A stretch of 64,000 nt of DNA, taken from NCBI GenBank assembly GCA_023336205.1, contig JALQCR010000002.1:229978-293977 (forward strand), read 5' to 3'. The translations under genes and the position numbers were made by a program. Origin of the DNA: Pseudanabaena sp. Salubria-1. Its GTDB lineage: Bacteria > Cyanobacteriota > Cyanobacteriia > Pseudanabaenales > Pseudanabaenaceae. A model generated the notes under the pieces. It was not told where the DNA came from. It ran no database searches and saw nothing but the letters and a program-made list of their open reading frames with translations. Of the stretch, positions 19,193 through 29,153 are shown in pieces (the first letter of the stretch is position 1; each line of letters begins with the position of its first letter).

Positions 19193-21052
19193 ATGCCACG
19201 ACGTAAACAAACCGTAGAAATTGTTATCAGTCTTGAACAAGCCCTTGAAGCGAAAACTGTTGATGATTTAAAAAAGCTTTGCCCACTGTTGTCTCTTGAT
19301 CAAAAATTAACCCGTAAAGCCGATCTGATAACTGCAATTTTGCAACAAATTGAGGGCGCGAAGATCAAGACATTTTGGCAGCAGCTAGATGAATTACAGA
19401 AAGCCGCAGTTGCTGAAGTCGTGCATTCATCGGGAAATAATTACAATGCAGACGCATTTGTGGCTAAATATGGACAAAAGCCAATTTTTGGAACAGGCGA
19501 TCGCTATACTTATAGTTCAAAATATAAGCCATCACTATTGAGCTTATTTTTCTATCAAGGCTCAATGCCATCTGAACTCAAGCAAACCCTTTCAGCCTTT
19601 GTCCCCAAGCCTCAAGCAACCCGTTTAAACGAAGTCGGTGAAACAATTCCTGACACATTTGTTGTGCGTCAACAAAGATATTGGAATGAGAAAGAGTATG
19701 AGATCCCGTTGACAGTCTGTGAAATGGAACAGGTTGGTCAAAAAGATTTACTGTCGGTTTTGCGTTTGATTCAATCGGGCAAAGTCTCTGTCAGTGAGAA
19801 AACATCATTACCCAGTGGCGCAACTGTGAAGGCGATCGCGACAATTTTGTTGGGCGGTGATTTTTATGACGATCAACAACGCAAAGCGGAAGCACAGTAT
19901 CACTACACTTCACCTTATGATGATATTGGCTGTATCAAAGCCTTTGCCTGGACAGCTTTGTTACAGGTGGGGAACATAGCCGAACTTTCTGGCACAAAGC
20001 TAGTTCTGACCAAGGCAGGGCTAAAGGCTTTGCAAGACCCGCCAGCTAAAACTTTACAGACAATATGGAAGCGCTGGTTAAAGAATACGACTTTTGATGA
20101 ATTTCGGCGCATTGATGAAATCAAGGGGCAAACTGGCAAAGGCTCAAGGGGAATGACGGCGGTGGCGGGACGGCGCGAAGCGATCGCTACCGCTTTGAGT
20201 GAATGTCCCATTGGCAAGTGGATTCAGTTCCCTGAATTCAGCAAGTATATGGTGGCAACTGGTCATCTGTTTGAAGTCACCCGCGATCCTGATGCTCTTT
20301 ATATCTGTGAATCGGGATATGGGAATTTAGGATATTCGGGTAGTCATGATTGGAATATTCTACAAGAGCGATATATGCGCTGTCTCTTATTTGAGTATGC
20401 GGCGACGCTGGGTTTGATTGATGTTAGCTATGTTGATCCAGGGGTGGCGTGGCGAGATTTTGGCGATCTCTGGGGAACTGACGAGCTACATTTTCTCAGT
20501 CGTTACGATGGTTTGATTTATTTTCGACTAAACGCATTGGGGGCTTATTGTTTGGGCTTGACCGAAAAATATCAACCACCAGCGATCGCTAATAGTCAGA
20601 CTTTGCGGGTATTGCCGAATCTAGAAATTGTGGCTTCAGAAACTGGGTTGAATATTTCCGAAGCTTTAGTTCTTGATCTTTATGCTCAAAGGATTGCTGA
20701 TCGAAAATGGCAATTAGATTTGGATCGGCTTTTAACGGCGATCGAGGATGGACATCAGGTTGCGGAGTTAAAGCAAGTTCTGGAGCAGAACAGCAGTGAA
20801 CCTTTACCTGCATCTGTGCAAGATTTTCTTAAGACTGCCACAGATAAGGCTCAAGCTTTGAGAGATTTAGGCGAAGCAAAGTTGATTGAATGCGCTAGTT
20901 CTCATTTAGCGGCGTTGATTGCTAATGATCCGCTCACTAAGAAATACTGCCAGCTTGTGGGTAGTCGTGGATTGGTGGTTTTGGCTACTCATGAAGGCAA
21001 GTTTCGCAAAGCTCTGCGTCAAATCGGTTATGCTTTACCGCCAGTGAGGTAA
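19193..21052 (+). CDS. Large protein of unknown function with possible helicase-associated (XPB/Ssl2-like) C-terminal domain
   Basis: 619 residues, no signal peptide or membrane segment. Residues about 10-60 (LEAKTVDDLKKLCPLL) resemble a SAP-like nucleic-acid-binding helix pair. The C-terminal third (LRVLPNLEIVASE ... LVVLATHEGKFRKALRQ) resembles the helicase-associated domain found next to XPB-type helicases, but no helicase motifs are present. The stop overlaps by 18 bp the stop region of the convergent CRISPR-associated gene. Role unknown; weak domain evidence. Confidence 0.6.
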   Translation: MPRRKQTVEIVISLEQALEAKTVDDLKKLCPLLSLDQKLTRKADLITAILQQIEGAKIKTFWQQLDELQKAAVAEVVHSSGNNYNADAFVAKYGQKPIFGTGDRYTYSSKYKPSLLSLFFYQGSMPSELKQTLSAFVPKPQATRLNEVGETIPDTFVVRQQRYWNEKEYEIPLTVCEMEQVGQKDLLSVLRLIQSGKVSVSEKTSLPSGATVKAIATILLGGDFYDDQQRKAEAQYHYTSPYDDIGCIKAFAWTALLQVGNIAELSGTKLVLTKAGLKALQDPPAKTLQTIWKRWLKNTTFDEFRRIDEIKGQTGKGSRGMTAVAGRREAIATALSECPIGKWIQFPEFSKYMVATGHLFEVTRDPDALYICESGYGNLGYSGSHDWNILQERYMRCLLFEYAATLGLIDVSYVDPGVAWRDFGDLWGTDELHFLSRYDGLIYFRLNALGAYCLGLTEKYQPPAIANSQTLRVLPNLEIVASETGLNISEALVLDLYAQRIADRKWQLDLDRLLTAIEDGHQVAELKQVLEQNSSEPLPASVQDFLKTATDKAQALRDLGEAKLIECASSHLAALIANDPLTKKYCQLVGSRGLVVLATHEGKFRKALRQIGYALPPVR

Positions 21053-22567
21053 ATAATGCATCAATTCTTGTGTTGCTTCATCGACCATTCTCTGTCTGAG
21101 GGAAATTGGTGCTAATACTTCTCCATTAGGTCGCCAGTCCCGCAGTCTTTGGATGATATTAATGTCATTGGGACGAATCCAAGCTTGATAATAGCGATCG
21201 CTGGGATTTCGTTGTTCTACAATTGCCAAAATCGCGTCTCGTTCGTGATCGCTAGAAACAGTTTTTTGGAGTAAAGATGTAATTTTAGGATAGGGAACTG
21301 ATTTGAAAGTAGGATGTCGAACCGTATTGTCCACATACCATCGCGCAAAATCTTCTGAAAAGCGAATTAATAAAAGTTGCGGTTCTTCGTAAAACTTAAA
21401 TCCCCATGCTTTGCGTAATTCTATCTCTACTGCTTGGGATGTGGGTAACTTGCCACTATTGCGTAACTGCTTGAGATATTTGGGAATAGCGTGATCGCCC
21501 CAAGCAAGAATTTTTAAACTTTCAGAGGTAATCCGATCTAGTCGATAGTTGTGCCAAGTCATATTGCCATCGGGATCGATACCATATGCACTGAGATATT
21601 TAGCACGGCGTAGATAGTGAATACAGACAGGATAGACGGTGATTTGCTTGATTTGACTAGAAAATCTGGAAAAATCCGTTGGGTTTATTCCAGAATCTGA
21701 TTTGACTATTTCATAATCAAATTGAATCACTCCACTATCTGCCGTATGCCAAAGATCTTCTAATTGCTTGTGATAATCATCTACCCGATCTTGGACTTCA
21801 GGAGGGAGAATATAATCAAGATTGACAAAGGTATGGGGTAAATTTTGGTGTTTTGATAGGAGTCGATCGCTGTCCTGTTCTGCAATCAATAATTCTGAAA
21901 GTGAATCTAGCAATAACTCTAGATTGGGCTGCACCATTGAGAGGGTATCAAGGGCAACCAGTAGATCGAGAGCCTGCTGACGCGATAGATTTTGACTCAG
22001 CCAAGAGTTAGCCATTTTTAATTGTGAAGGCGATCGCTCGTTGATAGATCCCAAATAAATATCAGATGGTAATTGAGGTAAAAGATCAACGGACAGAATT
22101 TGAAACTCACCTCTAGGGAGAGCTTTCAACCAACCAAGTTGCGCCAATTTCTCCAAATCTCCCCGCAGGGAACGATGCACTGTGGCAAAGGGTAATTGTG
22201 TTAGTTCAATTTCACATTGTTGCTGATCAAACCCTGTCAGTGACTGCAATTGCGATCTCATTACATCTGTGGGATGTAACCAATGCGTTAAAGACTTTGC
22301 ACAAATACAATGGCGATCGCCACAACCATTCACGAAAGATTCAGCTTTAAGTTTTTCTGAAGTGGGATGTTGTTGAGAGTAAAGGCGATCGCGTAAATCT
22401 GGATATCGAAACAGATCGGGCAATAGGCGATCACGATAAATTATCCCCAAAATCACCCAAAATCTCGCCGCCCGACTCATGCTACTTGCTAGATTGCCCT
22501 GTACTAACCAATGCAGGATTTGAACAGTCGGTGCAATTTGAAAAATAGCGGTGATATCAGATGACAT
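21035..22567 (-). CDS. TIGR03985-like CRISPR-associated protein, probable WYL-domain regulator
   Basis: 510 residues. The segment LTHWLHPTDVM ... RSLRGDLEKLAQLGWL looks like the winged-helix start seen in cyanobacterial CRISPR-associated TIGR03985 proteins. The C-terminal part (FSEDFARWYVDNTVRHPTF) resembles the WYL ligand-binding extension. Such proteins are thought to control cas genes. It is divergently placed from the csx3/cmr genes, which suits a regulator of that operon. A CXC pair (HCICAK) is visible. The family name is from memory, without a search. Confidence 0.55.
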   Translation of the reverse strand: MSSDITAIFQIAPTVQILHWLVQGNLASSMSRAARFWVILGIIYRDRLLPDLFRYPDLRDRLYSQQHPTSEKLKAESFVNGCGDRHCICAKSLTHWLHPTDVMRSQLQSLTGFDQQQCEIELTQLPFATVHRSLRGDLEKLAQLGWLKALPRGEFQILSVDLLPQLPSDIYLGSINERSPSQLKMANSWLSQNLSRQQALDLLVALDTLSMVQPNLELLLDSLSELLIAEQDSDRLLSKHQNLPHTFVNLDYILPPEVQDRVDDYHKQLEDLWHTADSGVIQFDYEIVKSDSGINPTDFSRFSSQIKQITVYPVCIHYLRRAKYLSAYGIDPDGNMTWHNYRLDRITSESLKILAWGDHAIPKYLKQLRNSGKLPTSQAVEIELRKAWGFKFYEEPQLLLIRFSEDFARWYVDNTVRHPTFKSVPYPKITSLLQKTVSSDHERDAILAIVEQRNPSDRYYQAWIRPNDINIIQRLRDWRPNGEVLAPISLRQRMVDEATQELMHYLPHWR

Positions 22568-22608
22568 AAGTATTTACTAAGTATTTAATTGAATACCCCT
22601 CTTCAATA

Positions 22609-23004
22609 ATGCCATATAGTGTAAATGAATTACCTATACCGATTAAGTTCATGTCTGAAGATAAGAATGACTTGCAAAAACGACTTGAAGAAATAGATCG
22701 CCAATCTCAAGATCAAGAACTTGCAAAAACCTATAATTTGTCCCAGAAAAACATGGTGATCGCCGCCATACTTTCTTTTCTTTTCCCCATTGGCGGATAC
22801 ATATATACCGCTAGGTGGAAATCATTCTGCATAATATTTAGCATTTTTGTCGGGATTCTTACGGTTAGCACAATTAACGAAAAAAACGACGAGAAAATAG
22901 ACGGATTGACAAAATTTTGGGGGGTAGTTCTTTCGATAACTTCCTCTATCGATAACAGTATTGCAATTCAGACTGCTAGAGAAAAAATTAACGCGATGAA
23001 GTAA
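22609..23004 (+). CDS. TM2-like small membrane protein
   Basis: 131 residues (or 117 from the ATG at 22651). The hydrophilic N-terminus is followed by two hydrophobic segments, about residues 47-65 and 70-85. The first carries FLFPIGGYIYTARW, like the TM2 domain pattern (G.HRFYLG replaced by a shorter turn). It sits between the divergent regulator gene and csx3, so it may be transcribed with the type III-B genes. Confidence 0.55.
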   Translation: MPYSVNELPIPIKFMSEDKNDLQKRLEEIDRQSQDQELAKTYNLSQKNMVIAAILSFLFPIGGYIYTARWKSFCIIFSIFVGILTVSTINEKNDEKIDGLTKFWGVVLSITSSIDNSIAIQTAREKINAMK

Positions 23005-23096
23005 ATGTAATTATTTTAATTTATGAATTCGTTTTCTTAATGTTTCTTGACTATTATGAACTATTTTACCTAATTATGCTTTTACAGTCTAAACTT

Positions 23097-24032
23097 ATGA
23101 CAAGCAACTTGCGGCGGCGATCGCTCATGACTATTCCCAAAATACAATTGTCTCTCACTGCTAAAATTTCTATTGATGGATTGCGATATCAGCAGTTGGA
23201 GATCGAGATCCTTACTCAAGATCGGGTGATTAATCCATCTGACATGATCGGTTTAGAGCTACCGTCTAGTGTGGATACTAGTGGTGGTGTTGTCATATCA
23301 GGACGCGCCCCGATCTGGCTCTATGCTTACTTTGTCCATGAGTTACATCCGACTAAATGGGTCGCTTGTTTTGATCCACGCATTTCGGGTGGTGTTGTGG
23401 TCGCAACTCATAGCAATCAAGCCACTATCGGTCAAATCATCATTGAATCGACCATTAGTGAAGTGCAGCTATGTCCTGCTCTGATGATTGCGGGACCTGC
23501 AAATAGTGGCAAAAGTGTATTATCCCATGCTTTATTTCAAGCTTTGTTGCAAGAAAATTCCCATGTCTATTTACAGAGAGCGAATTGGGATGGTGAGGGG
23601 AATTGGACTTTGGAACTAGGGGATGAAGAGCAAGCGGAAACGATGAAGGTCGCCAATAAGGGGGAATTAACTCAAGGCTTTTTCCCATATCACGCTCAAG
23701 CAATTTTGGAACTGCGCCGCCAAAAGTCTTTAGTAATTGTTGATATTGGTGGGATGGCGCAACCTGAAAAACAGCCGATCCTTGAGGCTTGTTCTCATTA
23801 TTTAATCATTAGCTCTAATCCTGATGAGGTGATTAAATGGCATGAGTTTTGCCGTGATCGCGGTAATCTCTCGACCGTTGCGGTGATTCATAGCACTTTA
23901 GAGACTTGTGAAGAGATTAATCAATCGCAGCCCTATTTAGAAATGACCTGTGGGGCTTGGTTAATGGGGCAACCTCGCTCTGTGCCTGATGAGTTGTTAA
24001 AGAGGGGGCGATCACTCTTTTTGAAACGTTAA
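23097..24032 (+). CDS. csx3: Csx3 (Crn3) domain fused to a P-loop ATPase/kinase-like domain
   Basis: About 311 residues; starts at 23040, 23097 or 23127 are all possible. Residues about 30-125 match Csx3: RAPIWLYAYFVHELHPTKWVACFDPR and the VVVATHS strand. Csx3 proteins degrade cyclic tetra-adenylate and damp type III signalling. The C-terminal half has a Walker A motif GPANSGKS and a VIVDIGG strand, so it is a nucleotide-binding fusion of the kind known in cyanobacteria. It heads the cmr gene run on the same strand. Confidence 0.8.
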   Translation: MTSNLRRRSLMTIPKIQLSLTAKISIDGLRYQQLEIEILTQDRVINPSDMIGLELPSSVDTSGGVVISGRAPIWLYAYFVHELHPTKWVACFDPRISGGVVVATHSNQATIGQIIIESTISEVQLCPALMIAGPANSGKSVLSHALFQALLQENSHVYLQRANWDGEGNWTLELGDEEQAETMKVANKGELTQGFFPYHAQAILELRRQKSLVIVDIGGMAQPEKQPILEACSHYLIISSNPDEVIKWHEFCRDRGNLSTVAVIHSTLETCEEINQSQPYLEMTCGAWLMGQPRSVPDELLKRGRSLFLKR

Positions 24033-24077
24033 ATTGAAACGTTAAACTAAAGCAAATACAATCAGGAGAAGATCAAA

Positions 24078-24707
24078 ATGGCTTTTGGTAGTTACAAGAC
24101 AATTGGAGCAGTAGTTAAAGAATTTCAGATTACCTATACAGAATCTGATTTTGTGGAGCCATTACCGTTTATGGTTTCCGACTACTTTCGTGAAGATTTA
24201 CAACTAATGATGCGTGAAGGTGTGGTTGATAATTCTGAATTTGCGATCTGTGAGAACTTAATTTATCCATTGCTCAAAGAAGTTTGGAAACATTATCGTA
24301 GTAAGTTTTTATTATGGAGCCATCAATCATTAAATTATGATGAGAAGCTTTCAGGATTTCCTGAGTACATTCTAGCAAGGCGATCGCCCCTCGGTAAAGT
24401 CGTTTTTGATCGCCCTTATTTTATGCTTGTGGAAGCAAAGCAAGATAATTTTGAATCGGCTTGGGGACAATGTATCGCAGAGATGATTGCGGCGCAGCGC
24501 TTAAATGCTGAATTGGATATACCTATTTTTGGCATTACGTCGAATGGTGATCGCTGGCAGTTTGGCAAGCTCGAAAAAAAGACCTTCACTAGAAATGCGA
24601 CTTTCTTTAGTATCCAAGAAATCGATAAATTAGCGGCGGTGATAAATTACATTTTTCATGAATGTGAATTGCAGTTAGATGCGATCAGTGATCGCGTTGC
24701 TGCTTAA
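24078..24707 (+). CDS. Putative PD-(D/E)XK nuclease-fold protein
   Basis: 209 residues, preceded by a strong site AGGAG. The core FDRPYFMLVEAKQDNFESAWGQCIAEM fits a restriction-endonuclease-like fold: Asp, then E-x-K, then a helix with Gln. No DNA-binding domain or signal is seen. Placement between csx3 and cmr1 in a tight run suggests a job with the type III-B system, as an effector or accessory nuclease; this is inference. It could also be an inactive nuclease fold. Confidence 0.5.
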   Translation: MAFGSYKTIGAVVKEFQITYTESDFVEPLPFMVSDYFREDLQLMMREGVVDNSEFAICENLIYPLLKEVWKHYRSKFLLWSHQSLNYDEKLSGFPEYILARRSPLGKVVFDRPYFMLVEAKQDNFESAWGQCIAEMIAAQRLNAELDIPIFGITSNGDRWQFGKLEKKTFTRNATFFSIQEIDKLAAVINYIFHECELQLDAISDRVAA

Positions 24708-24757
24708 AAGTCTCAAGTTTATGTTTTTCGTTTAACCAATTTTAGTGAGTAAAACCG

Positions 24758-25813
24758 ATGCCATCTATCACTTTTGATCTCGAAACTGTTACACCTCTAT
24801 TTCTCTCTGGAGCCGATCAAACTATTGCTGAGCTACGCCCTCCTGCTTTTCGTGGTGCTTTAAGGTATTGGTTTAGAGCATTGGCGGGTGGTTATTACTG
24901 GGATCAACCGCAAAAATTGCAAGAACTTGAATCATCGATTTTCGGTAATGCTGGAAGTATAGGAAGTTCAAAGGTTGTATTGCGAATTTCCCAAATGCCT
25001 ACAATAGATCCATATGAGTATTCAATGCGACAAGATGGCATAAAGTATTTATGGTTTTCTACAAAGGCACAGAGAAGAGAACAAAAAACAGCAAGAGAAG
25101 CTATTGGAATTGACGAACCAGTAAGATTTTCTCTCAAATTTTCTATTAGACCTATTCCTAACAGAAGAAAAGAACAGCAAAGAGATCTAGTGTTAGCTGC
25201 AAACAGTTTTTGGATGGCAGTTAATCTTGGAGGATTTGGATCGCGAGAACGTAGAGGGGCTGGAAGTCTACGAGTTATAAAATTCACATATGAAGGACTA
25301 GACGATTTTTATATTAAGGCTTTGCCGAAATTTAGTTTAAAGTTTAAATCTGAAGACATTCCTAGATTCTTTAGAGGAGAGATCAATAAGATCCAGTCTT
25401 ATACTAACCATCTGCTAAAACTAGATCCGATTCAATTGACAGATACATTTCTTCCTGAATTTGAAATTTATAGATCTGATATCGGTAACGATTTTTTCAA
25501 TCTTTTCTTCTTAAATAAAGAGTATAACGATTGGGAAAATTTACTAGACTATTGGGGTAAAGAGTACAGTGCTTATCGTCGCAATATTCCAGCTTCTAGC
25601 AGATATGTTTTTGGCTTGCCTTTGAAAAATATTCAATCAAGGCGATCTTCTCCATTAAGAATGAAAGTAGTTCGTTCCTTAGATAAATATTTTGGTCTTT
25701 TATCTTGGAATTATGGAACTTTTCCCACAGAAGCGAGAATTAATAGCCGAGACAAATTTCAAGTTATTGAGCAATTTATTAAACGTTTTCCTAATTTAAT
25801 TGAGATTTTCTAA
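24758..25813 (+). CDS. cmr1: Type III-B RAMP protein Cmr1
   Basis: 351 residues. The N-terminus has the Cmr1 signature: ETVTPLFLSGADQ, then RPPAFRGALRYWFRALAGG, and ESSIFGNA. A second RAMP domain follows with GGFGSRERRGAGSLR, the glycine-rich loop. Cmr1 caps the Cmr complex near the 3' end of the crRNA. It ends four bases before the cas10 start, indicating co-transcription. Confidence 0.9.
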   Translation: MPSITFDLETVTPLFLSGADQTIAELRPPAFRGALRYWFRALAGGYYWDQPQKLQELESSIFGNAGSIGSSKVVLRISQMPTIDPYEYSMRQDGIKYLWFSTKAQRREQKTAREAIGIDEPVRFSLKFSIRPIPNRRKEQQRDLVLAANSFWMAVNLGGFGSRERRGAGSLRVIKFTYEGLDDFYIKALPKFSLKFKSEDIPRFFRGEINKIQSYTNHLLKLDPIQLTDTFLPEFEIYRSDIGNDFFNLFFLNKEYNDWENLLDYWGKEYSAYRRNIPASSRYVFGLPLKNIQSRRSSPLRMKVVRSLDKYFGLLSWNYGTFPTEARINSRDKFQVIEQFIKRFPNLIEIF

Positions 25814-25817
25814 AAAT

Positions 25818-27531
25818 ATGCAAGATTTAAAATTTTGGCAACGCAAGATTCAGGCTTTATTGCATGATCCGCCGAATAAGGCGTTGAACATTAAAGATCA
25901 TGAAGCAGAAGCACAGGCTTGGGCGCAAAAATTGGGGATTGGGAAACTCAATGATAAGGACTTTAAACCAGCAGATTGGATTGCATCGGCAGCCGATCGC
26001 CTTAATTTTCCCAGTTATAGAAGTATTGGTGGCGCGAACTTTCGCAATAAACCTTACTTGACTCATCCACTCACAGGCAAAAAGCTAAATCTTGGTGGTG
26101 GGAGATTTTTGCCGACACAAATTAATGAAGATTGGCTCAGGACTGCTATGCAAACATCAATTGATCAAATTACTGATGTAATCAAAAACGATAAACAAAA
26201 ACTATTTCTGTGGTTGTGGTGTAACTGGTCAAGTGAAATTCAAGCGGCTGAAGGTAATCAGTTAGGCGCTTTGTGGGACTTGTTACCCGCCGATACCCGC
26301 ATTCCCGATCATTCCATTTGGGCGCATCAATCTCTAACCAGTGCGATCGCCGCTACTGCTGATAGCAAAGGAGATCCCGATCCTGCATTTTTATTATTTA
26401 CGATTGGACCTGTGCAAGCATTTATTAGTGCAGCGCGGCGGACTCAAGATCTTTGGGCAGGCAGTTATTTACTTTCTTATCTTAATTGGCAAGCGATTCA
26501 AGTTATTGCCGAAGAGATTGGACCCGATGCGGTGATTTTTCCTAACCTGATTGGTCAACCACTATGCGATCGCTGGCTTCAAAGTAAAGGTGTATTCACA
26601 GGCGATATTAAACCCGAAGATTTGATTTTGCCCAGTTTGCCCAATCGATTTTTAGCGATCGTTCCTGCGAGTCAAGGAAAAGAGCTTGCTCAAAAAGCAG
26701 CAGACGCAGTACACAAGAAATGGCTAGAAATTTCTCACGCAGTTCGTGATGATTTAGAAAAACTATTTCCAGAAAACCAAAAACCCCAATGGACAGCAAC
26801 GTGGGATCGGCAGGTTAAAAATATTTTTGAAACTTACTGGCAAGTTTATCCTTGGCGACCCGAAGGGCATTCTATTCAGGATAAAGACTACAAGTTTCTT
26901 GATCCTCATAAGCCATTTTTAGGCGATCGCCTCACCAAAATCGAAGAAATTTTACAAATTTACGCCACGCATGACCGAAATGGTGGCGGGCAATATCATC
27001 CTAATATCGGCACGATTTACAGCGATCTCTATTTCATCACTGAGAAAGCATTAGGCAGTCGTAAAGCTCTGCGTAATTTTAAACAAGTTTCCGAACAGGG
27101 AGATAAATCAACATTAGGTGGCGATCGGGCGGCTTTGCATGATCTAAGTTCTGAGCTAACAGTGAAAGAATTTTGGCATGATTTTACTAATATCTTGCGA
27201 GCTAAAGGTATTTATGAAATTCAAGAAGGTGGTGTTGAGAGGCTTGATGCGATCGAGTTAACCAAGCGTTTTGCTTGGCGATCTTTCTTCAAAAAGCAAG
27301 AAGGTTATGACATGAACTCTGGTCAGAATGGCTTAACATTTCCTTCTACAAGTAGTGTGGCAACTGCAACTTTTAAACGCGATGTAATTGAAAAACTAGG
27401 CTTGCCAAATTCTCAAGAGTTGAGAGATGCTTTACAGGCATGGATTCATTCTATCCCCCTTTCTATTCAAGAACAGAACAAAATTAGGAAAAATGTAATT
27501 CCTTATCTTTCCTCTAATGCGCTCAAAAAAG
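25818..27531 (+). pseudogene. cmr2: cas10 N-terminal piece (HD and first palm-proximal region)
   Basis: 571 codons, read on for one codon and a stop inside the IS1 end (TAG at 27534-27536). It keeps the HD motif and the first part of the first palm region (FLLFTIGPVQAFISAARRTQDLW), so a truncated but possibly stable protein could be made. Confidence 0.9.
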
Positions 27532-28349
27532 GGTAGTCCTAAAAAGGAAAGGACGCACACGGAGGTAAAGAATCGTTGTAATGATGAATAAAATTCCAAA
27601 TGGCTCCAATGTGATTTTCCAATTTCTTAGAAAAAGATAAGGTCTTTCTAACTAGTCTTGATACTCGTTGACGTAACGTACAGTTGAATCTCTCAATATA
27701 GTTGGTCTTTCCCGTTTCTTTCCCGACAGCCCTATGACGTTTGCTGGGCAGGACAACTGGATAAGACGAATAGAAGTCAGTATAAATAACCGCACATTGG
27801 CGATAGACGCTAGGCAACGATTCCCATAACTTCTGAGCTGATTCACCAGTGCGATCGCCTATATAACAACCGACAATTTCACGAGTCTCGGCATCAATGG
27901 CAAGCCATACCCACTGTTTATTGCCTTTGTCGTCCACAAAAGACCACAATTCATCCATCTGTATGGTCAAACGGCGTTTTGGTTTTGGTTCTACCTCCAC
28001 CTGCTGAGGAACGTTTTCATATTTATGATTGACGTAACTTTGCAACCATCTCTCTGAGACCTTGAGGACTCTGGCAATTCCAGCTAGTGGGATTTTTTCT
28101 AGTAGTAGTTTCTCAAGAAGGTCATAAGTGTCTTGGGTACGCTCTGAAACTCTCTGCCACTGTGGATTTTCTACAAATTGACGACCACAGTCCCGACATT
28201 TATAATTTTGTTTTCCATGTCGTGTACTGCCGTTTTTTACAACGGATACGGACTGGCAGGATGGACAGGATGGCCTTGCTTCTGACATTACTTTACTTTG
28301 TATCAACTATCTGGATATTTTCCTACATCCTTTCCTTTTTAGGACTACC
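27532..28349 (-). mobile_element. IS1-family insertion sequence, copy 2 (818 bp), in cas10
   Basis: Same element as at 13850-14667, with the same 22-bp inverted ends. The 8-bp target duplication CAAAAAAG flanks it at 27524-27531 and 28350-28357. Its transposase is antisense to cas10. Confidence 0.95.
27539..28306 (-). CDS. IS1-family transposase (copy 2)
   Basis: 255 residues, identical to the product of the first copy. It has the zinc-ribbon cysteines and acidic triad. Identity between copies argues that both are young and that the enzyme is active. Confidence 0.92.
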   Translation of the reverse strand: MIQSKVMSEARPSCPSCQSVSVVKNGSTRHGKQNYKCRDCGRQFVENPQWQRVSERTQDTYDLLEKLLLEKIPLAGIARVLKVSERWLQSYVNHKYENVPQQVEVEPKPKRRLTIQMDELWSFVDDKGNKQWVWLAIDAETREIVGCYIGDRTGESAQKLWESLPSVYRQCAVIYTDFYSSYPVVLPSKRHRAVGKETGKTNYIERFNCTLRQRVSRLVRKTLSFSKKLENHIGAIWNFIHHYNDSLPPCASFPF

Positions 28350-28357
28350 CAAAAAAG

Positions 28358-29153
28358 ATGGCTTAATCAAGCATTTTTTAATGATTGATGGTAGATTGCT
28401 ATTTCAAGAAACCTATGAGCATGAAGTTAATTCTCTAGCAGAAAATTTAGATGTTAGAGAGACATTAAAGTATTTAAAAAACTTTATCAAAGTTGCTCAA
28501 AAATACAAAATTGCCAAGCCACGCAAATATTTTGCGGTGCTGATGATGGATGGCGACAATATGGGGTCTTGGATTTCGGGTGAGAAAATGCCTGAATATC
28601 GCAAGTTGTTACATCCTGACACCCAGAAAAAATTAGAGACAGATCCCACTTATAAAGAGATTTGGGAACCGATTCTCAGTAATCCTCGCTTGATGTCTCC
28701 TGCGATTCATGGCTTTATTAGCAAAGCCTTGGGCGATTTCTCCCTTAAACTGGTGCGTCACATTGTCGAAGAACGCTATGCTGGCAAACTAGTTTATGCG
28801 GGTGGTGATGATGTGATGGCGTTACTACCCCTTGATTGTGCCTTAGAGGTTGCGAGAGAATTACGCGCCGCTTTTTCGGGTGAATTAACGACTGATGATC
28901 AAGGTGGAAAATTAGAAGTAGACTTTGCGGCAAAGGAGAGTCAAGCTTCTAAATCTGGCTATGTATTGCTAAAACGTCCCAATCGAGAAAAGAATCGAGA
29001 AAGGGAACTTTTAACAACAATGGGTAGTGAAGCAACTGCCAGTACAGGAATTGTGATCGCTCATCATACTCAACCTCTCGATCTCACTTTGCAAGAGGTG
29101 CGTAAAGCTGAAAAAGCGGCTAAGAGTGCAGGACGAAATAGTTTTGCGTTAAC
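28358..29153 (+). pseudogene. cmr2: cas10 middle piece (palm with GGDD)
   Basis: It continues the cas10 frame at DGLIKHFLMIDG. It contains FAVLMMDGDNMGSW and YAGGDDVMALLP (GGDD at 28801-28812), so the cyclic-oligoadenylate synthase residues are unmutated. An open frame beginning antisense within the IS1 at 28087 runs into it and could allow chimeric expression; no evidence that it does. Confidence 0.9.
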
